A DNA stretch of 38,783 nt from positions 1 through 38,783 of the forward strand of contig CAMDXE010000007.1 of assembly GCA_945878925.1 (NCBI GenBank), in the 5' to 3' direction. Both the position numbers and the translations under genes were made by a program. The number at the start of each line of letters is the position of its first letter. The first letter of the stretch is position 1. The notes under the pieces are model-generated. The model was not told where the DNA came from. It ran no database searches and worked only from the letters and a program-made list of their open reading frames with translations. Below, piece after piece: positions 7,824-16,961 of the stretch. The stretch comes from Chitinophaga pinensis. Lineage in GTDB: Bacteria; Bacteroidota; Bacteroidia; NS11-12g; UBA9320.

Positions 7824-9272
7824 TTACTTCTTTTTTTTCATTTCGTCCTCACGTATTTCTTTGGTAAGCAAATCTAAAACTTGAGCTAAACCATCAATGT
7901 CGATATTCTTAAGTTTGATGCGTTTGTTTTTATCCAAAATATAAATTTGAGGTGTCGAAATAAAGAAGTATTCGCGTCGGTAATTGCTCTTTCCATGCAT
8001 GTTTCCAACATTCATATATTTTAACTTTTTTTCACGAACATATTTTTTCCAACCTTCCCAGTCGTCTTGAGTGTAAACAGAATATATTTCAAATTTAATT
8101 CCTATTTTATTCAAAGAATCATACAGTACATTTAGGCGAGGCATGGTTTTTTGGCAATGTCCGCATTGGTGATCCCAAAAAATCACTACGGTAAGGGGCG
8201 AGTTAATCGAATAAAGGTCTATTTGTTTGGCATAGGTGGTATCGAAAAGATTAATAATTGGTGGAGCCTGCGATTCGCAAAGGGTTGGTCTTATTTTTAC
8301 CACATGTTCGCATATTTTGCGGATGGTGGCTGTATCGGCCCAAGGCGTTTTGCCAACACAATAATAATTGGTTCCCATGTAGTGAAGCACCTTATCCATA
8401 CACACAATTTTAGATTCTTCGTAGTGGTTGGTAATCCATTGCACGGTGTATTTAAACAATTCTGTGCCACCTGCTGCTTCAATTTTCTTTATCAATCGGT
8501 CGGCTTCCTTTACAATGCTGTCGGGAATTTGCATGAAGGTGCGGATCATAAACATCTTTAATTTATTATGATACACCGGCGATCGAATTAATCCATCTTC
8601 GCCCAAATCAATATTATCCCAATAGTGATCTTTATAATATTGATAGCGGTAATTTGAATCTTGCAATGACCCGTCAACGTTTCGCAAGGGTATGGGTTCG
8701 TCCAACTCTTTAAAGCTTTTGAATACTTTGGAAACAAATAACGAAGGATCGCGACGCGCAATTTCCTGTCGCTTTGCTTGAATAGAACTGTCTAATTTTT
8801 GAAATTGCTTTTGAAGCAAAAGAGTATCGGCACGGTTTTGGGCCATCACCATTTTGGCCTTGATGGCCTCATATTCGATGGATTGGCGACTGGCAAAAAT
8901 GTTAAATTCAATAAACCCATTGTTTTCTTTTGAGTTTTTAATAATAAATTTTTCCGATTCAAAATTCGAATCCGTTTCTAAAGTAAAATTTTGCTCAGAT
9001 TTAGAAACCACCATTTCAAAATAATTGCGGGTTGGGGTTACAACCAAGTAAATTCCATTGGGTAAAGTTTCTTTCCCTGCAAAAACAATGACCCCATTTT
9101 TATCTGCTTTTGCCGAGTCTTTTAATTGGTTTTTTTCGGCAAAATAATTAGCTAATAAATACGTAGAATTGGGCTTGGCCCCTTTGATTTTTATGGTAAT
9201 CTTATACCCTTGGGCGAAGCTTTGTGTTATAAAAAATAAGACAACCGATAGTAATGTATAGTGTTTGAACAT
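7824..9272 (-). CDS. TlpA-like thioredoxin-fold protein with long N-terminal region (DUF4369/DUF5106 type), exported
   Basis: 482 aa from the ATG at 9272; the track's longer form uses a TTG. A signal peptide (LLSVVLFFITQSFAQ) leads into a beta-rich DUF4369-like segment (about 25-110), a helical DUF5106-like middle part, and a C-terminal thioredoxin domain from about residue 340. The redox motif is CGHC in VIFWDHQCGHCQK, followed by STPQIYILDK with the cis-proline. Proteins of this plan are abundant in Bacteroidota and act as periplasmic thiol-disulfide reductases; the partner is unknown. A strong hairpin separates it from the two peptidase genes, so shared transcription is only partial or uncertain. 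Confidence 0.87.
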   Translation of the reverse strand: MFKHYTLLSVVLFFITQSFAQGYKITIKIKGAKPNSTYLLANYFAEKNQLKDSAKADKNGVIVFAGKETLPNGIYLVVTPTRNYFEMVVSKSEQNFTLETDSNFESEKFIIKNSKENNGFIEFNIFASRQSIEYEAIKAKMVMAQNRADTLLLQKQFQKLDSSIQAKRQEIARRDPSLFVSKVFKSFKELDEPIPLRNVDGSLQDSNYRYQYYKDHYWDNIDLGEDGLIRSPVYHNKLKMFMIRTFMQIPDSIVKEADRLIKKIEAAGGTELFKYTVQWITNHYEESKIVCMDKVLHYMGTNYYCVGKTPWADTATIRKICEHVVKIRPTLCESQAPPIINLFDTTYAKQIDLYSINSPLTVVIFWDHQCGHCQKTMPRLNVLYDSLNKIGIKFEIYSVYTQDDWEGWKKYVREKKLKYMNVGNMHGKSNYRREYFFISTPQIYILDKNKRIKLKNIDIDGLAQVLDLLTKEIREDEMKKKK

Positions 9273-9284
9273 AATCTTAATTTG

Positions 9285-9292
9285 CAAATGTA
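9285..9292 (-). promoter_or_regulatory. Possible -7 element for the TlpA-like/peptidase group
   Basis: The minus strand reads TACATTTG, a full match to TAnnTTTG, only 12 bases before the chosen ATG at 9272. A TTG partner is not evident. If used, the mRNA leader would be only a few bases long. Confidence 0.4.
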
Positions 9293-9346
9293 AATAAATT
9301 GAGATGATATAAATTTGAAGAAATTTTTAGTTTTACCTCAAAATTT

Positions 9347-9691
9347 ATGCCAAAAATAGAAAACGTCAATTTTTTTGATTTAGTATATAAAGTGGTTCGG
9401 CTCATACCAAGGGGGCGCATTACCAGTTATGGGGCCATTGCATCCTACTTAGGTTCGGCGCAATCGAGCCGCATGGTGGGTTGGGCTATGAATTCGGCGC
9501 ATAGCTTAACCGAAAAAATTCCAGCCCACAGGGTGGTCAATCGAAACGGATTGCTTACCGGAAAAGCCCATTTCGAAACTATTGACAGAATGCAAAAATT
9601 ACTTGAGGCTGAAGGTTTGGTGATTAAAAATGATCAAATTAAAGATTTTGAAACTTATTTTTGGAACCCCAGCATAGAGTTGGCCCTTTGA
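9347..9691 (+). CDS. Alkyltransferase-like protein (ATL), DNA alkylation damage sensor
   Basis: 114 aa, the length of a free-standing MGMT/Ogt C-terminal domain. It contains the DNA-binding helix-turn-helix (IPRGRITSYGAIASYLG), the arginine finger region (SSRMVGWAMNS), and the active-site stretch IPAHRVVNRNG. In true methyltransferases this reads PCHRV. Here Ala60 replaces the acceptor cysteine, as in some known ATL proteins; others have Trp. ATLs bind O6-alkylguanine, flip it out and recruit nucleotide excision repair instead of repairing the base directly. The gene is monocistronic, and its stop lies 2 bases from the convergent rlmD stop. Confidence 0.93.
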   Translation: MPKIENVNFFDLVYKVVRLIPRGRITSYGAIASYLGSAQSSRMVGWAMNSAHSLTEKIPAHRVVNRNGLLTGKAHFETIDRMQKLLEAEGLVIKNDQIKDFETYFWNPSIELAL

Positions 9692-9693
9692 TT

Positions 9694-11097
9694 TTATTTT
9701 AATTGCAATAAGGTTACATTTTCGACGTGATGCGTTTGAGGAAACATATCAACCGGACAGGTTTTTAATAGGCTGTATTTTTCTGATAATATAGCCAAAT
9801 CGCGTGCTTGGGTGGCTGGATTGCAACTTACATACACAATTTTTTGGGGACTCATTTTTAGCAATTGTTCAACCACTTGTGGATGCATTCCGGCCCTTGG
9901 GGGGTCGGTAATAACCACGTCTGGTTTTCCGGTTTTTGCTATAAAGGTATCGTTGAGTTCAAAGCGCATATCACCAACTGTAAATTCAACATTCGTTATT
10001 CCATTATTTTTGGCATTTTCGTTGGCGTCTTCAATGGCCTGTGGCACACTTTCGATCCCAAAAACTTTAGCAGCATGTTTGGCTACAAATAAGGATATGC
10101 TTCCTGCTCCACAGTATAAATCATAAACCAACTCTTTGCCAGTTAGTCCTGCAAATTCTCGGGTAATTTTATAAAGATTTAGCGCTTGATGAGAATTGGT
10201 TTGAAAAAAAGATTTGGGTCGGATGCGGTACTTCAGGCCTTCTAATTGCTCTTCAACAAAATCTTGCCCTTTGAAAGTAATAAGCTCTACATCATAAATG
10301 GTATCGTTTACTTTGGTATTTATGCCATAAACCAAGGATGTAATTTCATTGAAACGTTCGCCTAAAGCTGTCATCAAACCATCGATAGCCATTTGATTTT
10401 CTTCGCCTACTATCATTATTACCATCCATTGGCCAAGGGTCGTATTGCGGATGATAACATTTCGTAAAAATCCATTTTGCGCTTTTATATCATAAAAACT
10501 TAAGCCATTGGCTAATCCATAATTTTTTATAAAAATCCTGATATCATTTCCTAAATTATCTTGCAAATGGCAGGTATCAATATCTAATATTTTATCGAAT
10601 CGCCCTGCTATATGAAACCCCGCGGCGTTTAAATGGTCGTTCTCGTCAACCACTTCGTTGTGCAACAGCCAGCGTTTATTGCTAAAAGCGTATTCAAGTT
10701 TGTTGCGATAATGCGATTGGTTTGGCGCCCCAATAATGGGCATCCACTCGGCACATTCCACTTTTCCAAGGCGCTCAAAGGCATCTACCACTTGCTTATT
10801 TTTCCAATACAATTGGGTGGCATAATCCATTTGCTGCCATTTACATCCTCCACAAACACCAAAATGCGAACAGAAGGGTTCGGTTCGGTTTTCGCTTGGT
10901 TCAATTATGTTTTCGATTTCGGCAAAGAGTACTTTTTTCTTTTTGGCAAACAGGCGTATATCAACTCTATCGCCAGGTACGCCATATTTAACAAATATTA
11001 CTTGCCCGTCGACTCGTGTTATACTTAAGCCTTCAGAGCCCGAGCTTTCAATGGTTACATTTGGAATGATTTTACCGTATAATTTTCCTATTGACAT
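9694..11097 (-). CDS. rlmD: 23S rRNA (uracil-5-)-methyltransferase, RlmD/RumA type
   Basis: 467 aa. An N-terminal TRAM domain (about 8-65) is followed by an iron-sulfur site (CSHFGVCGGC, plus a later Cys in DTCHLQ). The SAM-binding Rossmann methyltransferase domain has VYDLYCGAGSISLFVA, ITDPPRAGMHP and the catalytic cysteine motif YVSCNPATQARDL, and ends in FPQTHHVENVTLL. This family methylates C5 of a uridine in 23S rRNA. Bacteroidota usually have one or two members, so the exact target (U1939 versus another uridine) is inferred only from overall likeness. It converges with the ATL gene, and no terminator is visible in the 2-base gap. Confidence 0.93.
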   Translation of the reverse strand: MSIGKLYGKIIPNVTIESSGSEGLSITRVDGQVIFVKYGVPGDRVDIRLFAKKKKVLFAEIENIIEPSENRTEPFCSHFGVCGGCKWQQMDYATQLYWKNKQVVDAFERLGKVECAEWMPIIGAPNQSHYRNKLEYAFSNKRWLLHNEVVDENDHLNAAGFHIAGRFDKILDIDTCHLQDNLGNDIRIFIKNYGLANGLSFYDIKAQNGFLRNVIIRNTTLGQWMVIMIVGEENQMAIDGLMTALGERFNEITSLVYGINTKVNDTIYDVELITFKGQDFVEEQLEGLKYRIRPKSFFQTNSHQALNLYKITREFAGLTGKELVYDLYCGAGSISLFVAKHAAKVFGIESVPQAIEDANENAKNNGITNVEFTVGDMRFELNDTFIAKTGKPDVVITDPPRAGMHPQVVEQLLKMSPQKIVYVSCNPATQARDLAILSEKYSLLKTCPVDMFPQTHHVENVTLLQLK

Positions 11098-11218
11098 GGT
11101 TTATTTAAAAGATTTAGCGATGTGTAAAGGTATTGATTAGCAATTAAAATTTAGAATTTGGCATCATAGCGCGGCATTGAGCAGAGGGTTGAGGAGATAA
11201 AATCGTAAATTTTTGAGA

Positions 11219-12280
11219 TTATTTTACCGTCACCTTAATTAATTTATCGGCTAACACATAACCCTCGGTGGCCGAATAAAAACTCGAAATGTACAGGGTT
11301 CCATATGTTTCTAAAAACTCTTTCCCTGTCCAGTAAGTTCCTCCGTTTTGGGTTTGGTTAAATGCACTGTGAGTGTATCCAAAACATCCGCGGCTATATA
11401 TGCCTCCCCAAATGATGCAATCGGTTTCGGAAAGTAAATTTATTTTGCCCAAGCCATAATTGCTTGTATTAAATAATTTGGCCCACGATGTGCCATTATT
11501 TATGGTTTTATAAACCATATTATTGAAAATACACATGCCCACATTATTATAAAATGCGAGGTCGCGTATTGTCCCATCCGAAAAGGAGGCCGAATTGGCC
11601 CATGTAGTTCCATGGTCTTGGCTTTCTATCATTGTATTTTTAGAGTCGAGTATGGTGCAAAAACCGACATTTTTATTAAAAATAATTTCATAAAGTACGA
11701 AACTAAACTGGCTTACCATTGTCCAACTTGAGCCCCCATCTGTACTTTTTAATATTTTAGATGCCGGTTGATTGGGCCCTATATATTCATTTTGGATTAA
11801 AAACAATTCACCTTTGCTATTGCTGGCTATATCCTTAAATTCTAATTGACCACTTAATGCAAAAATAGGCGACCAGGTTTCGCCAGCATCTGTTGTTTTT
11901 AAAACAATTCCACCCGGACATATACACCCGTTTCCATTGCACCAATTTGCACCTCCAACAACATATCCAATATTTTTATCGGTAAACACTATTTCAAAAA
12001 AAGGTTGATCTTTGGTTGGGTTTGTATATTTCAATGTCCATGAACGCCCCCCGTCTTTCGTTTTATATATTTCTCCTTCACGCGAAATAATAATTCCTAT
12101 CGAATCATCAAAAAAATGCATGTTTACCCTATTTACGCTATCTGGCAGATTGGTTGCTACAAGTTCCATTTTTATAGCATCGTTTTCGAACGGAAACTCC
12201 CTGAATTTTAGTTCGGGATCTTTTTGGCATCCAGCCAAGGCAAGGAAAATAATAAGCAGTATCGAAAACCTCTTTTTCAT
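11219..12280 (-). CDS. Asp-box / YCF48-like beta-propeller lipoprotein
   Basis: 353 aa. The lipoprotein signal MKKRFSILLIIFLALAGCQ has lipobox LAGC. At least six Asp-box (BNR-type) turns are visible: KTKDGGRSWT, KTTDAGETWS, KSTDGGSSWT, ESQDHGTTWA, KTINNGTSWA and QTQNGGTYWT, spaced as in a propeller. A cysteine-rich insert (NWCNGNGCICPGG) lies between the first two. Bacteroidota use such proteins on the cell surface or periplasmic face, often as YCF48-like scaffold or binding proteins. No enzyme site was recognised and the function is unknown. The next gene upstream on the same strand ends 69 bases away, and a -7 box in that gap suggests separate transcription. Confidence 0.85.
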   Translation of the reverse strand: MKKRFSILLIIFLALAGCQKDPELKFREFPFENDAIKMELVATNLPDSVNRVNMHFFDDSIGIIISREGEIYKTKDGGRSWTLKYTNPTKDQPFFEIVFTDKNIGYVVGGANWCNGNGCICPGGIVLKTTDAGETWSPIFALSGQLEFKDIASNSKGELFLIQNEYIGPNQPASKILKSTDGGSSWTMVSQFSFVLYEIIFNKNVGFCTILDSKNTMIESQDHGTTWANSASFSDGTIRDLAFYNNVGMCIFNNMVYKTINNGTSWAKLFNTSNYGLGKINLLSETDCIIWGGIYSRGCFGYTHSAFNQTQNGGTYWTGKEFLETYGTLYISSFYSATEGYVLADKLIKVTVK

Positions 12281-12302
12281 TTTAAGTAAGGGTTTGATTA
12301 GT

Positions 12303-12310
12303 CAAAAATA
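12303..12310 (-). promoter_or_regulatory. -7 element for the Asp-box lipoprotein gene
   Basis: The minus strand reads TATTTTTG, a full match to TAnnTTTG, 22 bases before the ATG at 12280. The expected TTG partner is not clear. Confidence 0.45.
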
Positions 12311-12349
12311 CATTTGATATATCTTTTTGCCTAAAAATAAAGTTTGACA

Positions 12350-12829
12350 TTATTGTTTACTATGTTCGGCTACAATGCCTCTTAAGATGCTTTCGAATTT
12401 TACAGGTTCAATGTATCCGGCTTCTTGGTACATGATGTTTTTTTTGGTCAAATAAAAATAAGTAGTGGGGTATCCGCTGCTATTGCCGCCGCTTAAAGCG
12501 CCTAACAGTTGGCGACCGCTAAGGGTATCGGTACCGTTTATGTATTTTTTGTCCAGCTCGGGATTAAATTTTATGGCCACAAATTCTTTATTTATCAAAT
12601 CAATTACCGCTTGGTTGGTATAGGTGTTTTTATCCATGACTTTGCACCAATGGCACCAGTCGGTGTAGGTATCAATTAAGGCTATTTTCCCTTCGCGCTT
12701 AGCCTTTAATACGCCTTCGTTCCAATCGTACCATTTAAACTCTGGAGGCGCAATTGGTTTATCAAGCGAAAACCCGCCCATTATAAAAAGGATAAATATG
12801 CCACAGACTATGTTTTTAATTAATTTCAT
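12350..12829 (-). CDS. Exported thioredoxin-family protein (DsbD-gamma/thioredoxin_7 type)
   Basis: 159 aa. A signal sequence or membrane anchor (IVCGIFILFIMGGFS) is followed by one thioredoxin domain. The redox motif is CHWC in YTDWCHWCKVMDKNT, matching the WCxWC pattern of the DsbD C-terminal domain. The cis-proline stretch is SGYPTTYFYLT. The protein probably passes electrons to other envelope proteins or reduces misformed disulfides; the partner is not shown by the neighbourhood. It is followed on the same strand by the Asp-box lipoprotein. The divergent SPOR-like gene starts about 60 bases away, so both promoters lie in that short gap. Confidence 0.9.
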   Translation of the reverse strand: MKLIKNIVCGIFILFIMGGFSLDKPIAPPEFKWYDWNEGVLKAKREGKIALIDTYTDWCHWCKVMDKNTYTNQAVIDLINKEFVAIKFNPELDKKYINGTDTLSGRQLLGALSGGNSSGYPTTYFYLTKKNIMYQEAGYIEPVKFESILRGIVAEHSKQ

Positions 12830-12889
12830 CGATTTAGAATATAACTACGAAAATAAAACAAAAAGTATAGCCATAATGTAATTTTATTC

Positions 12890-13549
12890 TTGAAATTTGC
12901 ATCATTACACCATCAATCAATATCGAACGTTTTGGAGAATAGCAAGTTTGTAATAGACGGAGAAATAGAAGGCAAGCAGGAGTCGGTGTATTTAAAAAAA
13001 CAAAAATCCATTGAATCGACCAAACTAAGGGTCAAATTTTTTGGACTTGGCTTTGTATGTCTCCTCTTATTTTTAAGCACCATCTTTCTTTTGTACACGA
13101 TGGATAGAACAAACTCCAAACTATTGTCGATGAAACAAAGAGTTAAAATGGCCGATCATTTAATCCAAGAAAATAAAAATTTTGGCCTTGCAAATGGGTT
13201 GCTTCAAAAAAAGATCATACAGCTTAAAAAAGAAAACGACATATTATCCGAAAACCACGATAGCGCCAAAGGTGTTTTTTTTGAAGTGCAAATAGGCAAT
13301 TTTTATGATTTTAATATTGATGCCTACATGAATGAATTGGAATCGCTGAGGCAAGAAAAAAAGGGGAATACTTCAAAGCTAATTCTAGGCCGATTTCGTT
13401 CGTTTCAAAAAGCCATGCTCTTTGAAAATGACATTAAAAAAATGGGATTTACCAATGCCTTTTTGGTTGGCCGTATCGACGGCCAATTGGTAGATTATCA
13501 GAAGGCGCTAATAGCCCATCAAAACACAACACATAAGGAAGAAAAATAA
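12890..13549 (+). CDS. Single-pass membrane protein with coiled coil and SPOR-like domain
   Basis: 219 aa with a TTG start; another in-frame TTG at 12932 is equally possible because a -7-like box (GAAATTTG, 12892-12899) overlaps the first start. The N-terminus is polar and cytoplasmic. One membrane helix follows (FFGLGFVCLLLFLSTIFLLYT, about 50-70), then a coiled coil (about 75-125). The C-terminal domain has the pattern of a divergent SPOR peptidoglycan-binding fold: FFEVQIGNF, then LGRFRSFQKAMLFENDIKK, MGFTNAFLVGRIDG. SPOR domains bind denuded glycan strands at division sites. It lies 62 bases upstream of the DUF4175 gene on the same strand, so a shared envelope role is plausible. The SPOR call is by eye. 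Confidence 0.7.
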   Translation: MKFASLHHQSISNVLENSKFVIDGEIEGKQESVYLKKQKSIESTKLRVKFFGLGFVCLLLFLSTIFLLYTMDRTNSKLLSMKQRVKMADHLIQENKNFGLANGLLQKKIIQLKKENDILSENHDSAKGVFFEVQIGNFYDFNIDAYMNELESLRQEKKGNTSKLILGRFRSFQKAMLFENDIKKMGFTNAFLVGRIDGQLVDYQKALIAHQNTTHKEEK

Positions 13550-13611
13550 ATTATTTAATGAAACGTTTATCCATAGGCATAGTCCTTTTTGATTTATAGT
13601 AACCCATTCGG

Positions 13612-16600
13612 ATGAAAAATTTCACTGCTCCAAATACTCAATGGCCTAAAAGCGAATTGCTGCTAAAGCTTGATGAGTTTATTCGCAAGTACTATAAAAA
13701 TAGACTTTTGCAAGGAGCTATATTTTTTGTTGGAGCCGCACTAACATTCTTTTTAATCGTTTCGTTGCTCGAATATTTTGGGCGTTTCAATACGGCTTTT
13801 CGAACCTTGCTTTTTTACAGTTATATTCTCTTTACAGCGGTTATAATGTTTCGCTGGATGGCGGTTCCTATTTTTAAATTATACAAAATTGGCGAGCGAC
13901 TCGATTATGAGGCTGCCTCTGATATTATTGGCAAACATTTTGGCTCCATACAAGACAAATTATTAAACACACTGCAGCTCAACAAACAATTGCAGAACGA
14001 ATTTGAGAATAGGTTTTTAATAGCCTCTATCGAGCAAAAAACATCCGAATTAAGGCCCATTAAATTTTCGACGGCCGTAGATTTTAAAGGAAATAAGCGC
14101 TACCTTAAATTTGCAATTGGGCCCATGTGCATGCTTATATTAATTATGATTATTGCACCCGGATTTAAAGAAACAACCACTCGCCTCATAAACCATTCGA
14201 AACACTATGCCACCCCACCGCCTTTTACCTTTGTTTTAAATACCAAAAATTTGGTGGCTGGGCAAAACGAAGATTTTGAAATAGACCTAGGCATTACTGG
14301 CAATGTGGTGCCAGACGAGGTGTATATTGTTACCGAAGGCAATCGCTTTAAAATGAAAAAGGAAGGTGCGGCCACGTTTAAATTCACCTTAAAAAATGTA
14401 CAAAAATCGTTCGATTTTCATTTCGAATCCAGTAATTTTAGCTCAGATGCCTATCATTTAGCGGTAAAACAAAACCCAGTATTATTAGATTTTAGCATCC
14501 TTTTAGATTACCCCTCCTATACCGGAAGGCCCGACGAATCGCTCGTAAATATTGGCGATCTTACGGTGCCGGCCGGAACCAAAATACATTGGAAATTTAA
14601 CACAAAACATGTTCAAACTATTAAATTAAGTTTTAGCAATGCCACAACTCAAGCCGTCAAAGAAGGCGGCAATCGTTTTTCGTATACCAAAGTTTTTAAA
14701 TTGAGTGAGCGCATAAAAATAAACACCTCTAATGCCGAAGGCGATAGCCGCGATTCAATTCTTTACCAAATAAATGTTATTCCCGACGCCTATGCCCAAA
14801 TTAACTTTAGGGAACGCCGCGATAGCAGCAATTCGAAATTGATGTATTTTGTGGGCGATATATCCGACGATTACGGTTTCAATAAATTAGTGTTTCACTA
14901 TAAATTTATTGAAAGCGCCGACCCCTCCAAAAATACCGCCAACACCAAACATAGCATCATTGGTATAAACACTATACAAACGGTTCAAAATTTTTATTAC
15001 CTATGGGATTTGTCGGCATTGAATATTGCCGCAGGCGAAAAAATAGAATACTATTTCGAGATTTGGGACAACGATGCCATTAATGGCAGCAAGGCAACAC
15101 GCACTAGCAATGGAATTTTTGCGGCACCAACCCTCGAGCAAATTGAAAAACAAACCGAACAGGCCAACGAAAACATAAAAGGCGAAATGGCACAAGCAAT
15201 TAAAGACAGCAAGGCCATGGAGGAAGAAATAAAAAAACTGCAACAAAAGCTTACTGAAAAAAAATCATTGAATTGGGAAGATAAAAACCAAATTGAAGAC
15301 TTGCTTAAAAAACACCAGGACCTTCAAGAAAAAATGAAGGCCCTCATGGAAAAAAATCAAGATAAAAACAATAAGGAGTCCGAATTTAAACCAAGCGACC
15401 AAGATGAACTTGACAAAGAATCTGAATTAGAAAAATTGTTTGAAGAATTGATGGACGACGAGATGAAAAAGCTTCTTCAAAAAATGAAAGAATTGTTGCA
15501 GAACAATCAAAAAGAGGAATTGCAGGAGCAAATGGATAAATTTAAATTTAGCGACAAAGAGCTCAAAAAAAAGATAGAACGCGCCCTCGAATTATTCAAA
15601 CAGCAAGAGCTTGAAAAGAAAATGAAAGAAACGGTCGATAAGCTTGATCAGTTGGCAAAAGAGCAGGAAAAATTAGCCGAAGAAACTAAAAACGGCAAAG
15701 AAAATTCGGAGCAATTAGAAAAAAAACAAGAGGAACTGAATAAAAAATTTGAGGAACTAAAAAAAGACTTGAACGAGATAAAGGACAAAAACAAGGCCCT
15801 TGAACAACCAAATGAGCTAAAGGACACAAAAGACAAACAAGAGTCTATCGATCAAAAACAAAAAGAAAGTTTAGAACAACTCCAAAAAAAGCAGACCAAA
15901 AAAGCGTCGCCTTTGCAGAAAAAAGCCGCCGAAGAACTCAAAGAAATGAGTGAAAAAATGGAAGAAGAAATGATGGAGATGTCGGCCGAAAAACAAGAAG
16001 AGGATTACAATACCTTGCGACAGATACTCGAAAATATAATTACCGTTTCGAAAGAACAGGAAAAATTGATGAAAGATTTTAGGGCCGTGGGAGGTTATAA
16101 TCCAAAATTTGTAGAACTGGCGCAAAATCAAAAAAAACTGAGAGACGATACAAAAATTATTGAAGATTCCTTATTTGCATTAAGCAAACGGGTGATACAA
16201 ATAAAGTCGTTCATCAACAAAGAAATCGGGTTGGTAAATTATAATATGGACAAGGCGCTTGAAAATTTAGGCTACCGCAACATTCCAAGCTTGGTAAATA
16301 ACGAACACTATATTATGACCAGTTTGAACAACCTTGGTTTGATGCTAAGCGAGGTATTGAAGCAAATGCAAGAACAGATGAAAAACGCAAAGCCCAATCC
16401 AAATTGCAAAAATCCAAAACCCGGTAAAGGCAAAAAACCTGGCATGAAAGAAATGAAGGAAATGCAAGATAAGATGAATAAAGAGATGGGTGAAATGATG
16501 AAAAACGGAAAAGGCAAAAAACCGGCATCCAAAGAATTGGCTCAAATGGCCGCTCAACAATCCGCCTTGCGAAAAAAATTAAGAGATCTCGAAAAAGAAC

Positions 16601-16956
16601 TCGAAAAAGAAGGCCAAGGTAAAAAATTAGGCGACCTCCAAAAAACTCAAGATTTGATGGATGAGGTAGAAAAAGACCTAGTCAACAAACGAATTAACGA
16701 AGAAACGCTTCGCCGTCAACGCGAAATTCTTACCCGTTTGCTCGACCACGAACGCGCCGAAAAAGAACAGGAACAAGATGAAGAACGCAAATCGAACGAA
16801 GGCAAAGATGTGAGTCGCCCATTGCCTCCATCCTTGCAAGATTATTTAAAACAACAACAAAAAGGACAAGAATTGTTGCGAACGGTATCGCCAAATCTTA
16901 ATCCGTATTACAAAGAAAAAGTAAAAACTTATTTTAAATCCTTAGGCCATCATTAA
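13612..16956 (+). CDS. Very large DUF4175-type membrane protein with long coiled coil
   Basis: 1114 aa. Predicted membrane helices lie at about 33-55, 64-82 and 165-182. A beta-rich extracytoplasmic region (about 195-500) follows, with Ig-like strands. From about 515 to 1050 comes an exceptionally charged Lys/Glu/Gln-rich coiled coil, interrupted by a Pro/Lys/Gly-rich stretch (NPNCKNPKPGKGKKPGMKE). A conserved-looking C-terminus follows (LLDHERAEKEQ, then LKQQQKGQELLRTVSPNLNPYYKEKVKTYF). The layout matches the DUF4175 proteins of Bacteroidota and Alphaproteobacteria, of unknown function. Antisense ORFs across 15001-16560 are by-products of the A-rich coiled-coil codons. The biotin carrier gene starts 5 bases after the stop, so the two are probably co-transcribed. 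Confidence 0.85.
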   Translation: MKNFTAPNTQWPKSELLLKLDEFIRKYYKNRLLQGAIFFVGAALTFFLIVSLLEYFGRFNTAFRTLLFYSYILFTAVIMFRWMAVPIFKLYKIGERLDYEAASDIIGKHFGSIQDKLLNTLQLNKQLQNEFENRFLIASIEQKTSELRPIKFSTAVDFKGNKRYLKFAIGPMCMLILIMIIAPGFKETTTRLINHSKHYATPPPFTFVLNTKNLVAGQNEDFEIDLGITGNVVPDEVYIVTEGNRFKMKKEGAATFKFTLKNVQKSFDFHFESSNFSSDAYHLAVKQNPVLLDFSILLDYPSYTGRPDESLVNIGDLTVPAGTKIHWKFNTKHVQTIKLSFSNATTQAVKEGGNRFSYTKVFKLSERIKINTSNAEGDSRDSILYQINVIPDAYAQINFRERRDSSNSKLMYFVGDISDDYGFNKLVFHYKFIESADPSKNTANTKHSIIGINTIQTVQNFYYLWDLSALNIAAGEKIEYYFEIWDNDAINGSKATRTSNGIFAAPTLEQIEKQTEQANENIKGEMAQAIKDSKAMEEEIKKLQQKLTEKKSLNWEDKNQIEDLLKKHQDLQEKMKALMEKNQDKNNKESEFKPSDQDELDKESELEKLFEELMDDEMKKLLQKMKELLQNNQKEELQEQMDKFKFSDKELKKKIERALELFKQQELEKKMKETVDKLDQLAKEQEKLAEETKNGKENSEQLEKKQEELNKKFEELKKDLNEIKDKNKALEQPNELKDTKDKQESIDQKQKESLEQLQKKQTKKASPLQKKAAEELKEMSEKMEEEMMEMSAEKQEEDYNTLRQILENIITVSKEQEKLMKDFRAVGGYNPKFVELAQNQKKLRDDTKIIEDSLFALSKRVIQIKSFINKEIGLVNYNMDKALENLGYRNIPSLVNNEHYIMTSLNNLGLMLSEVLKQMQEQMKNAKPNPNCKNPKPGKGKKPGMKEMKEMQDKMNKEMGEMMKNGKGKKPASKELAQMAAQQSALRKKLRDLEKELEKEGQGKKLGDLQKTQDLMDEVEKDLVNKRINEETLRRQREILTRLLDHERAEKEQEQDEERKSNEGKDVSRPLPPSLQDYLKQQQKGQELLRTVSPNLNPYYKEKVKTYFKSLGHH

Positions 16957-16961
16957 AAAAT

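Noticed and set aside
8151-8561. 136-codon plus-strand ORF antisense to the TlpA-like gene
   Set aside because: No domain or signal features, and it lies fully within a gene with a clear thioredoxin motif.
16308-16560. Three overlapping antisense ORFs rich in Phe, Leu and Ser
   Set aside because: They mirror the Lys/Glu/Met-rich coiled coil of the DUF4175 protein; composition alone explains them.
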